A stretch of DNA of 64,000 nt from Lyophyllum atratum (GCA_014905825.1 JACGCN010000019.1:496001-560000), one strand, 5' to 3'. Shown: positions 23,073-36,100, counted from the stretch's first letter. The notes: generated by a model from the sequence alone, not told the origin. Made by a program: numbers and translations.

Positions 23073-24605
23073 TCATGTTATGACGTGATTGTAGATACCA
23101 CCGTGGTCATTTTGGGGTGGAAAGTATGGATTGTATCCAGTAGCGGCCAAAGTACCCCACTCCTGAGGGGAAACTTGGCCCGAGGAGCTACCCGTGTGGA
23201 AGGACGTGTGTCCGCTAGAAGCAGACAGCGGCGTCATGATCTCACGTTCCGGAACTCCGTTGTCGTACGAGGACCCGCCATCTGAAGATTCATTGCCGCT
23301 AGCATGGAAGTTAGTTTCAATTGCATGTTTATGTCAACAAGAATGACGAACACATACTGCATAATATTGTTTAATTCGACGATACGTCGATACAGCAGGC
23401 ACGACGTATTCGGTGGATGGTGACTATACTGTCGCAGCGAGTTCAGCGAGGTCTGAAGTTGCTGGGCCAAAGAGATATAGGCGACACCCGTTCCAGGACT
23501 GGTTCGGCAGGGACACATTTGACTCGCCGGCGGATTGTGAGTGGGATATTCCCCGTGGTAGGGGTTACCGTCATCGCTGCCGGATAACGTATAGCTCCCG
23601 CCATCCGAATACGAAGAAGGGACCGAATTGTGGTGCTGTGGGCCATGATACGATGCAGTAGGTGAAGAAGACGGTGGGTGATAAGTACTACTGCTATATG
23701 GCTGGTGCTGTTCATCGTAGGAAGACGAGGATGGAGACCTTACATCGGCCTGAAAAGAGTGGTAGCGCATGGAAGGCGCCGGAGAGGGAGAGAAACGATA
23801 CAGATGAGAGGAAGCCTCAGTAGCGGGTTCTGTCTTTATGGGACTTAGTGAGGATGGAAGAGGACGCCCAGGAGGGCGTTCCTGCGACGATGGGCGCCGT
23901 TTGTTCAGAGGTGCACATTTTGTAGCCCGTGAGTGCCATTTCTCGTTGGGATCTCCATCACGGAAGTTACTATCAGCCCATCGTGGATGGGGTTTACCTA
24001 GGGTGAGTGAGCACAACCATATTGCAAGGGATATGTTTGTTCTACCTCGCAATTCGCGAACGAGGCTTTCGAGTTCCGCAATTCGATTTTTCAAGCGAGT
24101 ATTCTCGTCGAGGGAAGGATCGTCCCTACTTCACCATTAATTCCGCTTCTAGATGGCGTAGAGAGGTACTCACCTGAGAGCGGGATCGTCGATTTCATAT
24201 ACACAAAGGCCTGTCTAAAAAATATAGCGTCATTATATATTCGCCACATGGGAGTGGCTCATATTATACCAGGCCCAATTGGATGCACCGCTGACAAGGT
24301 CGCTTGCGATCACACTTGGCATCGTCATCGTCAGCGAGGGTGGTTCATGTTAGCTGCGATAGAGCGACAGACCTTGCGTTTGGAGGTATGACAATTCAGA
24401 CAGCTTTGGGTAGTCCGATTTCGTCTCCTTTTCCTATTTTTGGTCGATTTCGGGAGTAGAGGGGACGACGGTTAATAAGTCGGCAAGTAAAATGACGAGG
24501 ATTGGATTTGGGCGGCACGAACCTGTGGTCTGTGTCAATGGTGAACTCGAGGTCCATGATCTCGCCCTTGAGTTGGAGTGGTTGAAAAGACTCGGTAGCC
24601 ATCAT
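23073..24605 (-). CDS. Zn(II)2Cys6 fungal transcription factor
   Basis: CDS complement(join(23073..23298,23358..23997,24046..24125,24174..24214,24270..24314,24373..24433,24523..24605)), 391 aa. The DNA-binding domain spans four exons: basic KRRRNRTTQS, then CLNCHTSKRKC, DRKRPC, QRC and, eight residues on, the sixth Cys, giving C-x2-C-x6-C-x5-C-x2-C-x8-C. A coiled-coil helix follows (ENTRLKNRIAELESLVREL), the usual dimerisation element. The rest is Ser/Pro/Tyr-rich and disordered, probably regulatory. A conserved ELNNIM segment lies near the end of exon 6. The nuclear role is inferred from the family. The target is unknown and no pathway gene adjoins it. The last intron is required, because reading through it gives an alien tail and a different stop. 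Confidence 0.88.
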
Positions 24606-27468
24606 AGTAGGAGCGAAAAAGGAACGAGCTCAGAGAGATTGGTGCTGGTCCTTAAGTGCTTCCGGCGTCATTAAGTAACAAACAAGATCCAATTGACCTC
24701 AAGATCGTGCCGGAGTTGACAGATGAGAAATATCCCAATCAGGAGAGGCGAGAATTCGAATTCGACAGCCTTTGCGTGAGCCTGGTCCGCTTACCATCTT
24801 CTATTTTTTTTTTAGCAAGCCGGGGCTGTGTGACCAAAACGTGGTTGTCACAGTCCATGGAAGAACCAGATCGTGCCCTGAGGATCAGGGTTCCAGCATG
24901 GGACCACTGAGCCGGTCTGCACATGTGGGAGGAGAATATTTTTGTGTTCCAAGCCTTCCAATCCGGAAACTGCATGTCGAAACTCCCGTGTTCGGAACTA
25001 TCCTGTACATATGCCAAAACTTGAATAAGTCCGTGTCGACTCTGATTTATGATCTCAGGGTCGCGGTCGATGAGAATACGATGTCTCAATCAAAGGCTGC
25101 AATGTATACATCGTTCCCAACCATCCTCATGCAGTTCGCCCAGGAGACGTCGGTTCGGTCTCGTCGTGTGGCCGCCTTATGCCGGCATTCATCCATTGAA
25201 TGTGCCGCTTGTCGAGAAGTCCACTCATGGCCTCACCAACTCGACAATTCTACAAGCGTAGGGTTATCTGTCATCAGAAACCCCAAAACCAAACACAACT
25301 GTTGCCTGGGATGTCCGCTTGGCTTACCCTGGAACGCCAAAACGAAAACAACCTTTCACAAGGATCGAAATCGTGGACGTTGTCGTGGGTCGGGAGGATG
25401 TGCCACCGAGAGCTTTCCAAGGATAACGTCAGCAACCCTAGATAACGAGACAGATAAACTTCATCAGCGTTTCCCACTTGTGACAGACATCATAACATAC
25501 GTTGGGTATAATTACAGAATCAGTTGTGCCATTAAGATCATCATATGGCAAAGGTAACCGACAGGCTTCGCATCTACGGACATACCCATGATGATCGTGT
25601 GAGGCAACTTATGATCCAAAGAGAGAATGGAGTGATACGCGAGTTGGAGGGATCTGATTAGAACAGAAACCCAACTCCTCAACCTACGTATGTGGCGCGT
25701 CTATCTCTCACAGGAATCAGCGAGGGAGTGTAATTCGGAGAAGTGGCGTGACGCACGTAAAGCACATCGACCATGCGTTGGCTCACCATGCTCCAGCATG
25801 AGCACGAAGCAGAAGGGGTCCTCGACCGAACGTGTCATCAAACCAAACACCTTGGCAATCTTCCGCGGAAGGCGGGTATCGTTCTATATTCGGCGCAAAT
25901 TTCCCAGCACAAACCTTCCAATCCGTTGGGCACACATCTCAAAGTTTATCTTCGGTGAATGAAAGCTAATCACGACAACAGGAGAGCGCGCAGCTTTGCG
26001 TCGAGATTTCGAGGTGATGAACATGGTGGCTGCGGACATACGATTCGTATTGCGAGTGAGTTATTCATGGGGAAAGAGGATCGTGTCCAAGCGTCAGATC
26101 TAAAGCCCAGGAAGGCCATGTATCCATAGTTCTGGAATAGCCGGGTGCCACAATCAGTCAAGTCTTTCAACTATCGCATCTGAAAATGATCACGATGCAT
26201 GATCAAGACTTGCATGCATGCGTGAGATCAGTGTACAGTTCCTTGGCTGAAGAAAGCCTGAAATGATCAGGACACACAATAGACGTCCCTGCAAGCTTCA
26301 TGGCATTTTGACGCCGGCTGGGTTTGAAGTCATCGCCTACATCAAAGGAGCTTCAGCGTGTGCAGTGAGAAGGTATGGCCATTTCTGACTCTCGTGAGGT
26401 AACGTACAACTATTTCCCCTGAATGACCATAAAAGGATGCGATGAAGGGATGGATGACACCAGACACCGTCACTTATTTGGTCATGATCTTTCACACTTG
26501 CCACTGGTGCGCTGAATGTGGATTGGCTGAAAGGTGAAGGCGTTTCGGGATCTGCGCAACGCCGAATCGAGGCAGAAGTGAATGAGCGTATGATTGATAC
26601 ATACGAATTGTTCCCACTTGAGCAACTGAACTATACAATAGAGTAATCCCACCACTTCGTCAACGGTTTGGAGTATACGATGTCCTAGGCAATCAGATTC
26701 AGGTGACTCCAAGTTCTCGAGCCGGTTATTCGGCCGTCGGGGCCTTCCTGGAGATCCATAAACATGGAGAAGAGGGTTCCAGTTTAACTGATTGACAGGA
26801 ACCAGTATTACTTATCTGTGATACCATCAAATCTCACCAGCTGTCTCGTAGTGTCATTCGGACCACAACATCCGTATTCCTGTCGCCGCGCAGAGCGTGA
26901 GCGATGTCTCGATCTTTGCCCGGCTTTTAGAACCCAGGCTCCGTGATGAACAGGAAGCACTGGAAGAAGTGAGCGATTTTCAAGAGGAAATTCGCCGGTG
27001 CGACTCGCACAGACGTCAAGTATCCATCAATACCGTAAAAGAGAACCGGTTTATGGTAATGTGGTCCAAGTCTGGGCCAGATTTCGACAAGCAGCATCAG
27101 ATTTGGAGTCAGCGGAGGTCAGCGGAGGTGTTGAAGGAATACTAAGTCACATGCCTTCTGGTTTGTTGCTGTTTGCCGACGAGCTGCGAACAAACGAGAA
27201 CACACTGGAGAGTCGCGACATCATCGTTGTCGAGTCTTTGCTTCACCCCCTTCGCTGTACAACCGACGCCCAGCAACCTGACAACCATTCTTAGCCCTTG
27301 TTCTCTCCATTTAAGCTGACGGAAGCCTTAGTTAATCAAGAGAAGCACTTGGTGGCGGCGCTGCCTGAATACCAAATGTCAGCGGACGAAGTTCGCAGAA
27401 ATCTATTGCTATATGTTGCTGACCCAGAGAAAAAAAACTTATTCTAGATCGAACTTCTGTCGGCCATC
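24606..27468. other. Intergenic 2.9 kb, no identified gene
   Basis: Neither strand shows a recognisable family. A 261-residue plus frame from 24772 starts with TTG and is not protein-like. A frame at 26998-27294 ending HPLRCTTDAQQPDNHS, and one at 26897-27145 with RDEQEALEEVSDFQEEIRRC, look more protein-like and could be exons of an unknown gene or a relic. Low GC and many stops suggest decayed sequence overall. Confidence 0.3.
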
Positions 27469-29566
27469 ATGACTTCCGTCGCAGAACCAAACCCCGACCT
27501 GTCACCCACGTCCCCAGCTGAGGATTCTGATGCGGTGTTGTCGCCCACAGTGGAAGCAGAGGCGGAGCCCATGCCGGGCTTGGATGGTGTTCCAGTGCGA
27601 TGTAAGCGAGAACGTTGAGAATAGCTGAATAATCTCACTGTATGGTCTATTCCGCTGGTCAGGGTACGATGTATGTAACGCTTCCTCCATATGACACCAA
27701 TCCCTCATTTATATGATACTGCGCGCAAGGCGGATCGAACCGAACCGTATACACGAATTACGCCGTTCCAGGAAAGGCATGATACAAGCGTTGAGTACGT
27801 TATCGCTGTCCATTGTGAATGATCACAACTAGAATATGTTCCCTCTAGGTTCTTCTACAAACCGATCACGCTCTCCGCCCTTGCCTGTGGCTTGATCGTT
27901 CTCGCGTATGTCGCAACAACGCAAGACGTACTGGAAGAGGGACGCGACAAGCGACGCGTGTATGTGTTCTCTTGTTCCTGTTCGTAAGAGGACCCCTGAA
28001 TTCGAGTTCCAGTGGTATCTATGCCGCGATCGCGTCATTCTTGACTTTTTCGATGCTCCAGTTTCGCGATGGACCATTCATTCGGCCCCATCCTGCGTTC
28101 TGGAGAATTGTCCTTGGTGTGAATTTATTGTATGAGCTCGGACTAGTTTTCCTCCTGTTTCAGGACCTCGGTACAGCCCGTGTCATGATGACTTACATTG
28201 ACCCGAACTTGGGCGTTCCTCTGCCAGAAAAGAGCTATGCAGAAGACTGCGCTCTGACGTCAACGACCATCTGGGTTTGTCGTTCTGTTGTTATTGTCAT
28301 TTTGCCTCTTTTACTGAGGCGAATCAGAATGCTCTCGATATATTCTGTGTTGCTCACACGTTAGGCTGGTTTGGCAAGGCTATGATCTTGCGCGACTACT
28401 GGTTCTGCTGGGTAGGAGCACTCTCCAACTCTTACGGCTGGGATTGATGTGTCAGGTGCTGGGTTAGATCTTGAGCATCGCCTTCGAATTGGCTGAATAT
28501 AGCTTACAGCATCAGTTAGCCAACTTCGCAGAGGTATGCCGTACATTGTCATAACTCTTTCTCTCAGCTTTTGACGATCTGCGCTAGTGTTGGTGGGATC
28601 ATGTATGTTGCCACAATTCCGACCGTGGATACCACTTATCCTTTATAACCTAGTGGATCTTGGATGTTCTGATATGCAATTGGATCGGGACCTATCTCGG
28701 TGGGTTTTTTTTGGACATCCTCCGAGGATTTGAAACCCATCACGTCGTTCACTCCACAGGAATGAAAACATGTCAATATTTTGAAGTCAAGGTACATTTA
28801 TTTCTGCCTCCTAACCGACGATGCCTCACTTGCCTTTCTGCAGCCGTACGAGTGGCGTGGATTGCGACAGACTCGCGGGCTACGTTCCAAGGCCAAACGA
28901 CTCCTGAGCCAGTTCTCTCCTCATGACTTTACGGCTTTCAAGTGGGGAACGGCTTCTTCATTCACCCATTATATCGTTGTAGTGCTTCTTCTGGCCGTCT
29001 TCTTAGCCGCGGAACTCAATCCCTTCTACCTCAAGGTATACCGTTGATGATCCCTTGCCAGATATTCGGTTACTGATCTACCTCGATGTGAACGATAGAC
29101 CCTCTTGTGGATGGAACCAGATCATCCTATAATCATCTTACGTCTCGCAGGTGTCTTTTTGTGTGCATTACCTGCCGTCAGAGAACTCTTCCAGTATATA
29201 AACGACCCAAGGTAGGCGCTCTTCGCGGTCCGTCCCGGGCGGGTTGTTGAATAATTCGTGCAGGCGGGCTGTGCGCATGGGACAACATGTATGGTTGCTT
29301 CTTGCGACGATTTTAACCGAGCTTCTCGTGATCTTGAAATGGAGCAAGAACCAGTTTAATGAGCCGTTCCCGAAGGCCGTGAAAGTTGGCTGGACGATCG
29401 GCGCCACTCTTCTCATACTATATCCTATTGTACAAGTGAGTCTTCCCGGCCGACTGCATTCTTTTCCTTGTACTCACTGCGCCAATTCACGTCGAAGTTT
29501 GGCATCCCCAACGCGCGCAGGTATATTCGTAAACACCAGAAGAAGGGGAAGGCAAAAGCCTCGTAA
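27469..29566 (+). CDS. Phosphatidylserine synthase, base-exchange (PTDSS1/2) family
   Basis: CDS join(27469..27601,27663..27670,27730..27794,27849..27959,28013..28274,28328..28411,28468..28533,28588..28602,28654..28699,28760..28791,28844..29035,29099..29211,29264..29435,29498..29566), 455 aa. Family blocks are in order: TPFQERHDTSVEFFYKPITL, the membrane segment of exon 4, RDGPFIRPHPAFWRI, a multi-helix region, SIAFELAEYSLQHQLANF, CWWDH, DVLICNWIGTYLG, MKTCQYFEVK and PYEWRGLRQ. These enzymes swap the head group of PC or PE for serine in the ER membrane. This differs from yeast Cho1, which uses CDP-diacylglycerol. The C-terminus is Lys-rich (HQKKGKAKAS). Exon 2 is only 8 nt, but the frame demands it. 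Exon 8 is 15 nt. Intact. Confidence 0.9.
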
Positions 29567-30224
29567 TATTTCTTGACTTACAACCTTTGTATTTACTGCC
29601 AAATGCACTCGCGCTTCTTGTCATTTTTTTTTGCTGTCTTCTTGCAGCCCAATACAGTCTTTCAAGGGGCTCTCGGCTGCCGCACCACGCCCCATCATCG
29701 AACCTTGTGTTTTTATCACGGATTCGAGCGCTGTCAGCGCCATACATGTGGATCTGGGAGATTTACCTGGTGAATATTCCATCGTCGCTACTTCCTTCGG
29801 TCTTCCATCTCAGCCACAAACCCGTAAGTCGCGTTTTGTGATCTTCGAAATAATTTTCTCATGCCATCGGTTTACTAAGGAGCCAAGAAAACGGACACGA
29901 TTCGTTGGTAATCGGATGTGCCACTTGACCTCGATGACCTAGACGTCCCCAAATTCACCACGTTCATACGTTACTGAGATCGTCTCCAAGACTCCATCAA
30001 CGCATGTACAATAGAGGTTAGCTCGGCTGATAAGATTGCAACGCGGACAAAGCTCGGGGAATTTCCGATCAAGCTGCAGGATGTTGGCTGACGAAGCAAG
30101 GTCTTCTGTTCCAAACAAGGGCATACCTGGGCGGAAGCGCTACACAGCCACACAATATCGCTTTGTCACCGTTCACCCCGACGTCTGCACCTCTCGTTAA
30201 CAGCTACACATCACTCTTTGAAAC
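29567..30224 (+). other. Spacer with coding-like fragment
   Basis: Between PSS and KIN17 a frame at about 29647-29822 (PRPIIEPCVFITDSSAVSA, DLPGEYSIVATSFGLP) reads like protein and ends at a proper donor (gtaagt). A further stretch at 29910-29990 gives DVPLDLDDLDVPKF, then a stop. I could not join them into a gene and do not recognise them. A relic is likely. The last 100 bp should hold the KIN17 promoter. Confidence 0.3.
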
Positions 30225-31272
30225 ATGCCTCGAGCAGAAGGTAAGCTTATATGCGGTACTTGCAGAATAGTGGCTTATCTTTTTTCCAGTCGGAACTCCC
30301 AAATATGTCGCGAATAAGATGAAGTCGAAGGGCCTGCAGCGCCTCAGGTGGTACTGCCAGGTCTGCGAGAAGCAATGCAGAGATGAGAATGGTTTCAAAT
30401 GTCACACTGCCTCCGAGGCCCATTTGCGCCAGATGCTCGTTGTCGGGGAGCATGCTGGGAAGCACATATCGGACTTCTCGATGACATTCCAATCTGAATT
30501 TGTCTCGCTCCTTTCACGACGGTATGTTCCTAGTTGGAAGAACCATTCTCAAATACTAACGGTTAATCACAGATTTGGAACGAAACGTGTGCGAGCCAAC
30601 CAGGTTTACCAGGAATACATCGCGGACAAAAGCCATCTGCACATGAATGCCACGCGCTGGGTCACCCTTACCGAGTTCGTGAAGCACCTAGGCCGTTCGG
30701 GTATTGCCAGAGTTGACGAGACGGAGAAGGGATGGTTTATCGCATGGATAGACAGCAGCCCGAAAGCTCTAGCGAAGCAGGTGTGTGGCTAGTTGGCGCT
30801 TACGCTGAAGGCGAAACTGATTATCTTCTCATCACAGGAAGCCTCGATGAAGAAAGATCGCGCAACAATGTCGGATGAACAGCGCGAACGTATGCTCATT
30901 GCGGAGCAGATCGACCGGGCGGCGACCGAGGCCGGATCTTCGGAAACGAAGGATTCACCTCCTGTTGAAGAGGGTCTCAAGCGGGACGAAGGCGCCGAGA
31001 AGGTCGTGTTGTCCTTCTCAGCGAAACCTGTTACTGCAGCTGCATCCATGACTCCTGCTCCATCACTTGCTTTCAAGAAAGTCGCTACCAATCCTCTCAA
31101 GGCCAACCCTTTGAAGCGGCCAAACGTATTCAAATCAGCCGTTTCCTCGAATGGCAATGATGCGGAGAAGGCTAATGATAAGAAACGTCCGGCTCCCATG
31201 TCTGCGGCAGAGAGGTTGATCATCGAGGAACAGGATCGGAAACGAAGACGAATGGATCGCGAGAGCGTTTAG
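30225..31272 (+). CDS. KIN17: KIN17-type DNA/RNA-binding protein
   Basis: CDS join(30225..30240,30290..30521,30573..30780,30838..31272), 296 aa. The start exon codes only MPRAE plus one base. Then follow GTPKYVANKMKSKGLQRLRW, the C2H2-like finger CQVCEKQC...GFKCHTASEAH, the winged-helix-like Kin17 middle domain (RRFGTKRVRANQVYQEYI, HMNATRWVTLTEF, VDETEKGWFIAWID), and a Lys/Arg/Glu-rich tail with a nuclear-signal-like RKRRRMDRE near the end. KIN17 proteins bind curved DNA and RNA and are linked to replication, repair and splicing. The C-terminal SH3-like/KOW part of animal KIN17 is absent, as is usual in fungi. Introns are 49-57 nt. Confidence 0.92.
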
Positions 31273-31351
31273 AATACGGCTGTTCGTTGGCTTTCACTGT
31301 ATGGTATATTCTTATAACACTTGTAGCTGTGTATTACTATCCTTTGCTTTA

Positions 31352-32500
31352 TCACGACAGATCTTCCTTTCGCTTCCTCTCCGACTGGGAAATGCCTTTC
31401 TTTCGACAAACATTTCCGTCTTCCAGCCAGCCTCCTCGAGCGCGGCCAGCTCGCCCATCTTGAGGACCCTTCGGCCTAGAATCTTGTTTTCCCCGGTGCA
31501 GGTCAAGAAATCAAAAGATGGTCTCACCACACCTCTTCGTCCAGCAATGGGTAGGAGCTTCCCATCGCGTCGTTATCCCGACGCGTCAAGCACGCCTGCT
31601 CTGCGTGTCTCTCCAAAAAGGTCACGAACTCGTGTCCGGATATAATCAGATCCAGTAGCATCTCCGAGGGTGTCCCGTCTTTGTTTCCGCCTTCCAAGGG
31701 TGGACCTTGGAACACCTACCAAATGCAAGATTAATATTAGATGACACCTATGGACGATCATCTATTTCACATCGCATTTGAACATCGCGATCTCAGCGAC
31801 CCCGTCGTTCATATCTTCCTCCGAGTCCCAGGTGTCATCTCGGCCTCCGCGAGGAGCTTCAGGCCGCGCTTTGCCTCATCGAGCAATACAGTCTTGGACA
31901 ATTCGAACCAGAATTTGCGCGCGCAATTCCATTTCTGTGCAACGAATATTAGTTCACACAGAGCGGGATGATCTTCCCTGACGCGTCCACACGACATACT
32001 CGGCAGAGGGCTCTGGGCGTGTAGTTGATGTGGGCGTGATTGGCAGTGTGAGATGGCACCCTAGAAGATGCAAGACGGTGCTTCGAGATGAAAGATTTCA
32101 GACCCAGTTCAACGCGGTTCAGATTACTCATACACAACTTACTAAGGGGTTGCATGTGGGCTCCCATCAGTTGGGCGATCGGCGAAAGAATTGCTAAGAA
32201 GGTATAGGAAGAGGTAACTCGTAGCGAGCTTGCGGGTTGTCCCCGGGGAAAACAGCAAGGAAGGCTACAAGAAGGGTTAGCCCGAACGACGAGGATTCTG
32301 CCCATATATGTTCACCCAGACCCTGGCACAGGTCTCTTTCGCCAGGTCTCGTCTCCCGGCTTCTCGAAAGCCTCGTCGGTTCTGGTAGACGGCGAAGTCC
32401 CGAAGTCCATGCAAATAGTTTGGGCTGGGCATCAGATGTTGCATTCGAGGGGTCCTATTTCGTTTTTCAAATTCTCCAGATACTGGATAGATGTCTGGGT
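31352..32500 (-). pseudogene. Unidentified minus-strand gene, probably damaged
   Basis: Three 3' exons can be joined: complement(31352..31475), complement(31528..31715) and complement(31771..about 31932). The joints are gtgaaa...ggtag and gtgaga...tctag. They give DDTWDSEEDMNDGVAEIAMF, KCD-VFQGPPLEGG, FVTFLERHAEQACLTRRD and a basic tail. In the most upstream of these exons an in-frame TGA (31876-31878) interrupts the frame between QDCIAR and GKARPE. Farther upstream are coding-like pieces (HPDIYPVSGEFEKRN, LRDFAVYQNRR; 32300-32500). I do not recognise the protein. It lies tail to tail with KIN17. Confidence 0.4.
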
Positions 32501-33166
32501 GAGGCAAGCGAAGGCAGTAGAGATTTTTCCTGCCTACCTTACATGCCATTCAGCGAACGAACCTTGGAGAAGGGAAGGATCATTGGATGGAAGTTGGACT
32601 TGATTTCATTATTTTGCACAACGAATGTCTGGCAAACCGTAGACGATAATTGTAAGTCCTTATCCTGCGCACTCTCGCTGCCCTTCTGAGCTGTTTCCGG
32701 GCATAGCGCTCAACTGTTGCGCGGTGTGCCTTTGGAAATTGGCGCTGCTGCGTTCCAGATAAGACTTGTAGTAGCAGGTCGATCAAAGGGTCAAGTTTTG
32801 GGAAATGGAGCCTTTCGAACTGTGAAAGTATCAAAACGGGACCTGCTTCGTTGTAGGGGTGTCGAGTAACTAGTTCTTGAAGCTCAATTTTTATTATGAG
32901 GATATTGAAACAAAACGGGACATGATGCATATGATCGTATCGGGCAAGGCACGATCGTTGTCGGAAAACGCGGTCACCGTGATCGGGAGCTTCCTGAGCT
33001 TACCAACAGCTGAAGCAACGACGCGTCAAAACACAGCTACTCTGCACCAGCAGGCCTCCCTGCATGATACCCATGGGATACACGGCGTATGCTTCCCGTA
33101 TGCCGCTCATCAAGGCCATCAGCCGAGCCTTGAGCGCTAAGGCTTGGCCCTACATGTCGCTCAAAG
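32501..33166. other. Intergenic, upstream of GH5 gene
   Basis: Contains an uncertain minus-strand coding-like piece (ERLHFPKLDPLIDLLLQV, about 32730-32830), which may be the 5' exon of the damaged gene to its left, and the presumed GH5 promoter. Nothing else recognised. Confidence 0.3.
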
Positions 33167-36100
33167 ATGGACCAGAACCACCAAAACATGGTACGTTTGC
33201 TGGCAGATGGAGTGGCGGAAGGATGCTGAACTGCCATGCAGTACCGCAGCTACTCCCCAGCTCCTTTACCCTCGTATCAACAAGCGCCCGTGCCTGTGAC
33301 TTACAAGTCGCGTAAGAAGAAGGTTGTGTGCATCTCGTTGGCTGCAGTCGTTGTCATTATCATTGCTGTCACAATACCCGTGGTTCTTACAACCAAGAAG
33401 CACGACAGTCCCGATTCAATAAACGATACCGCCACATCGGGAAAGACGGGGAGTGAAATCGCGATGGACGACGGGACGACCTTCACGTATACGAATGACT
33501 TCGACGGAGATTGGGCTTATGATCCAAAACAGCCTTTTGCACCTGGCGGGAAGGCACAAAGCTGGAGTAAGCGAGTCGGAACAGAGGAGTGGATTTGGGG
33601 TACAGACATCGCTCGCGGTGTCAATCTCGGGTATGGCATTATCAACACTCTTGCGTCAACCTCGCTCACCCTTACTTTTGCCATGTGATTCTTAGCGGAT
33701 GGCTAGGTAAAAAGCTACTTGTCATTGGCGTCGCTAAACAACTGCCTGATGATTCTGAACTTTGTTGTCCAGTGCCAGAACCTTTCGTCTGCCCTGCACT
33801 GTTTGAGAAGTACATGAATTCGAGCGTAATCTCCGTGGTTGACGAATGGACCCTGTCGATAGCGATGGGCGATAATCTAGCCAAGGAGATGGAGGAACAT
33901 TACTCCACATTCATCGTGAGCTCTGACATTTCCGTCTCGGCCAACCATACGGGCTTACAAGTCAATAGACTGAGAAGGACTTTGCCGATATAGCCGGTCT
34001 GTCCATGCTTTCCATCTTGACCATCTTGTCCAAAACCTACGCTTAACATTTCAGCTGCTGGGCTAAACTGGGTTCGCATCCCGATCGGATTCTGGGCCAT
34101 CGAAACTATCAACAACGAGCCATTCTTGGTTGGGACATCATGGAAATACTTCTTGAAAGCGTGCGCCCCAGGTTCTTTTTGATTTGCCTCGGAGCTTATC
34201 TCGCTTCAGAACACAATGGGCTCGAAAGTACGGCATCCGCATCTACCTGGATTTACATACGCTCCCAGGAAGCCAAAACGGCTGGGTAAACGGCTTTACA
34301 CTCCCCGAACTGCAGCCTGAGTTAATCCCTCTTTTCAACAGAACCATTCTGGAAAACGTGCCCCGCTCGTCTCCTCAATGCATCTTTTCTTTTACTGATG
34401 TCTGATTTGTTTTCCCGACAAGTTGGCACCGTCAACTTGTGCGTCTTCCTTCTTTTGTATTTTTTGTATTTGACCCTTATCATACCTAACCGTCCTCCAT
34501 TTTTCTTTCTCCTTTATTAGTATGCATGGGGTTATGGGCATCGCGAACGCACAGCGCGCTCTCACGTACCTTCGGATAATCACAGAGTTTGTTAGCCAAG
34601 ATCAGTATCGAGATGTGGTCCCTGTGTGAGTGCTGCATGCTGCGACCTCAATATACCGGCCCATTCACACATGTTCAACAGTGTGGGTATTGTTAACGAA
34701 ATCTTATGGGGCACTGTTGGCCCTCTCCCATCGCAGAGTTACTATTACGCTGCATACGAGACCATCAGAAACTCTACGTTTGTGTAGTTTGGTATCATGT
34801 GCTGGCGGGCTGGTAACCATTTTCTGACAGCGGGACGGGTGCCGGAGCAGGGCCATATATCGCTTTCCATGAAGGCTTTCAAGGGGTGCGGGAAATCCTC
34901 GGCCATGAAACCGGTTTTCTGATGCTTTCTTTTACAGCCTCATATCTGGGAGGGGTTTGTCACATCCCGTAATGTTGGCCTGTTTGTACTTGTCAGTTTA
35001 ACTGCCTCCCTAGCTTTCTCTCTGGCGCCGACCGACTGGTCTTGGACCAGCATCCCGTACGTATCATCTATTCTAAGCGATATCAAGCTGAACGTGTCTT
35101 CGACTTTCGCGTCCGTTTCCAGTATCTAGCGTTCACGAATGACCCAAGCCCGTGAGTAAACAACTGTTCTGATTTGAGCATTTCACTCACGTTCTCCGTA
35201 GCCCTGACGTTATGGCTATCAAACCTTGGTGGATGTTCTTGACACGACGCTCTTGATTGACATCTAATCGCCGTCGTTCTCAGTGCCTGGGCAATTCCGA
35301 CCAATCAGTCTCAGAAGGTGTTCGGTGTGACATTGGGGGGCGAATTCTCGACTGCTCTCAACGACTGTGGCCTATGGTTCGTCTGGCTCTTGATCATGAT
35401 CACATGTGAGACAACCACTTCTTTGCCTAGGTTAAACGGAATCGGAAATCCTGAACGACCGGAGTGTCAGCTCTGGGACGACTGGAGCGTGAGTACATAT
35501 CCCCGTTCTCGTGACGTTGACGGCACTTATGGTTCTCCTTCATATGCTCCTATTCTTCCCCTGTGTATACTAGTCGTATGATGCGACGCTCATCGCCGCA
35601 TTGAAGCAAGTCACGCTGGCGACGATGGACGCCCTGCAAAATTTCTTTTACTGGACGTGGAAGATTGGAAACTCGACTGTTCTTGGAACGTCCTCCAATC
35701 CGCTTTGGCATTACCAATTGGGCTTGCGGGAGGGGTGGATTCCGAAAGGCCAGTGCCATGCCGTCAGGATGTGTTCGGTGCCAGTAGTGTTAACATTAGC
35801 TTTACAGACCCTAGAGAAGCCATTGGTCACTGCGCGGCGGTCTTACAGTCTTCACAAATATTTGATGGGATTTATCCACTGTCCGCCACCGGAGGGGTGA
35901 GGTTCCAATGTTATTTGGTCTTTGTTCGCTCATCACCTCGTCTTTAACAGGCCGGGGCTGGATCCGTGGATCCCATCCAGACCTCGCTGCATACGTTCCC
36001 TCCTGAAACAATATCCCCGTCCTTCTTTGGAACGCAGGTGGTGGCTTTACTACCGACATATACGCCGACTGGAACGATGAAAACGCTGTTCGCGCCGACG

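Noticed and set aside
24772..25557. 261-residue plus-strand frame
   Set aside because: Starts with TTG, amino-acid mix is random-like, no domain.
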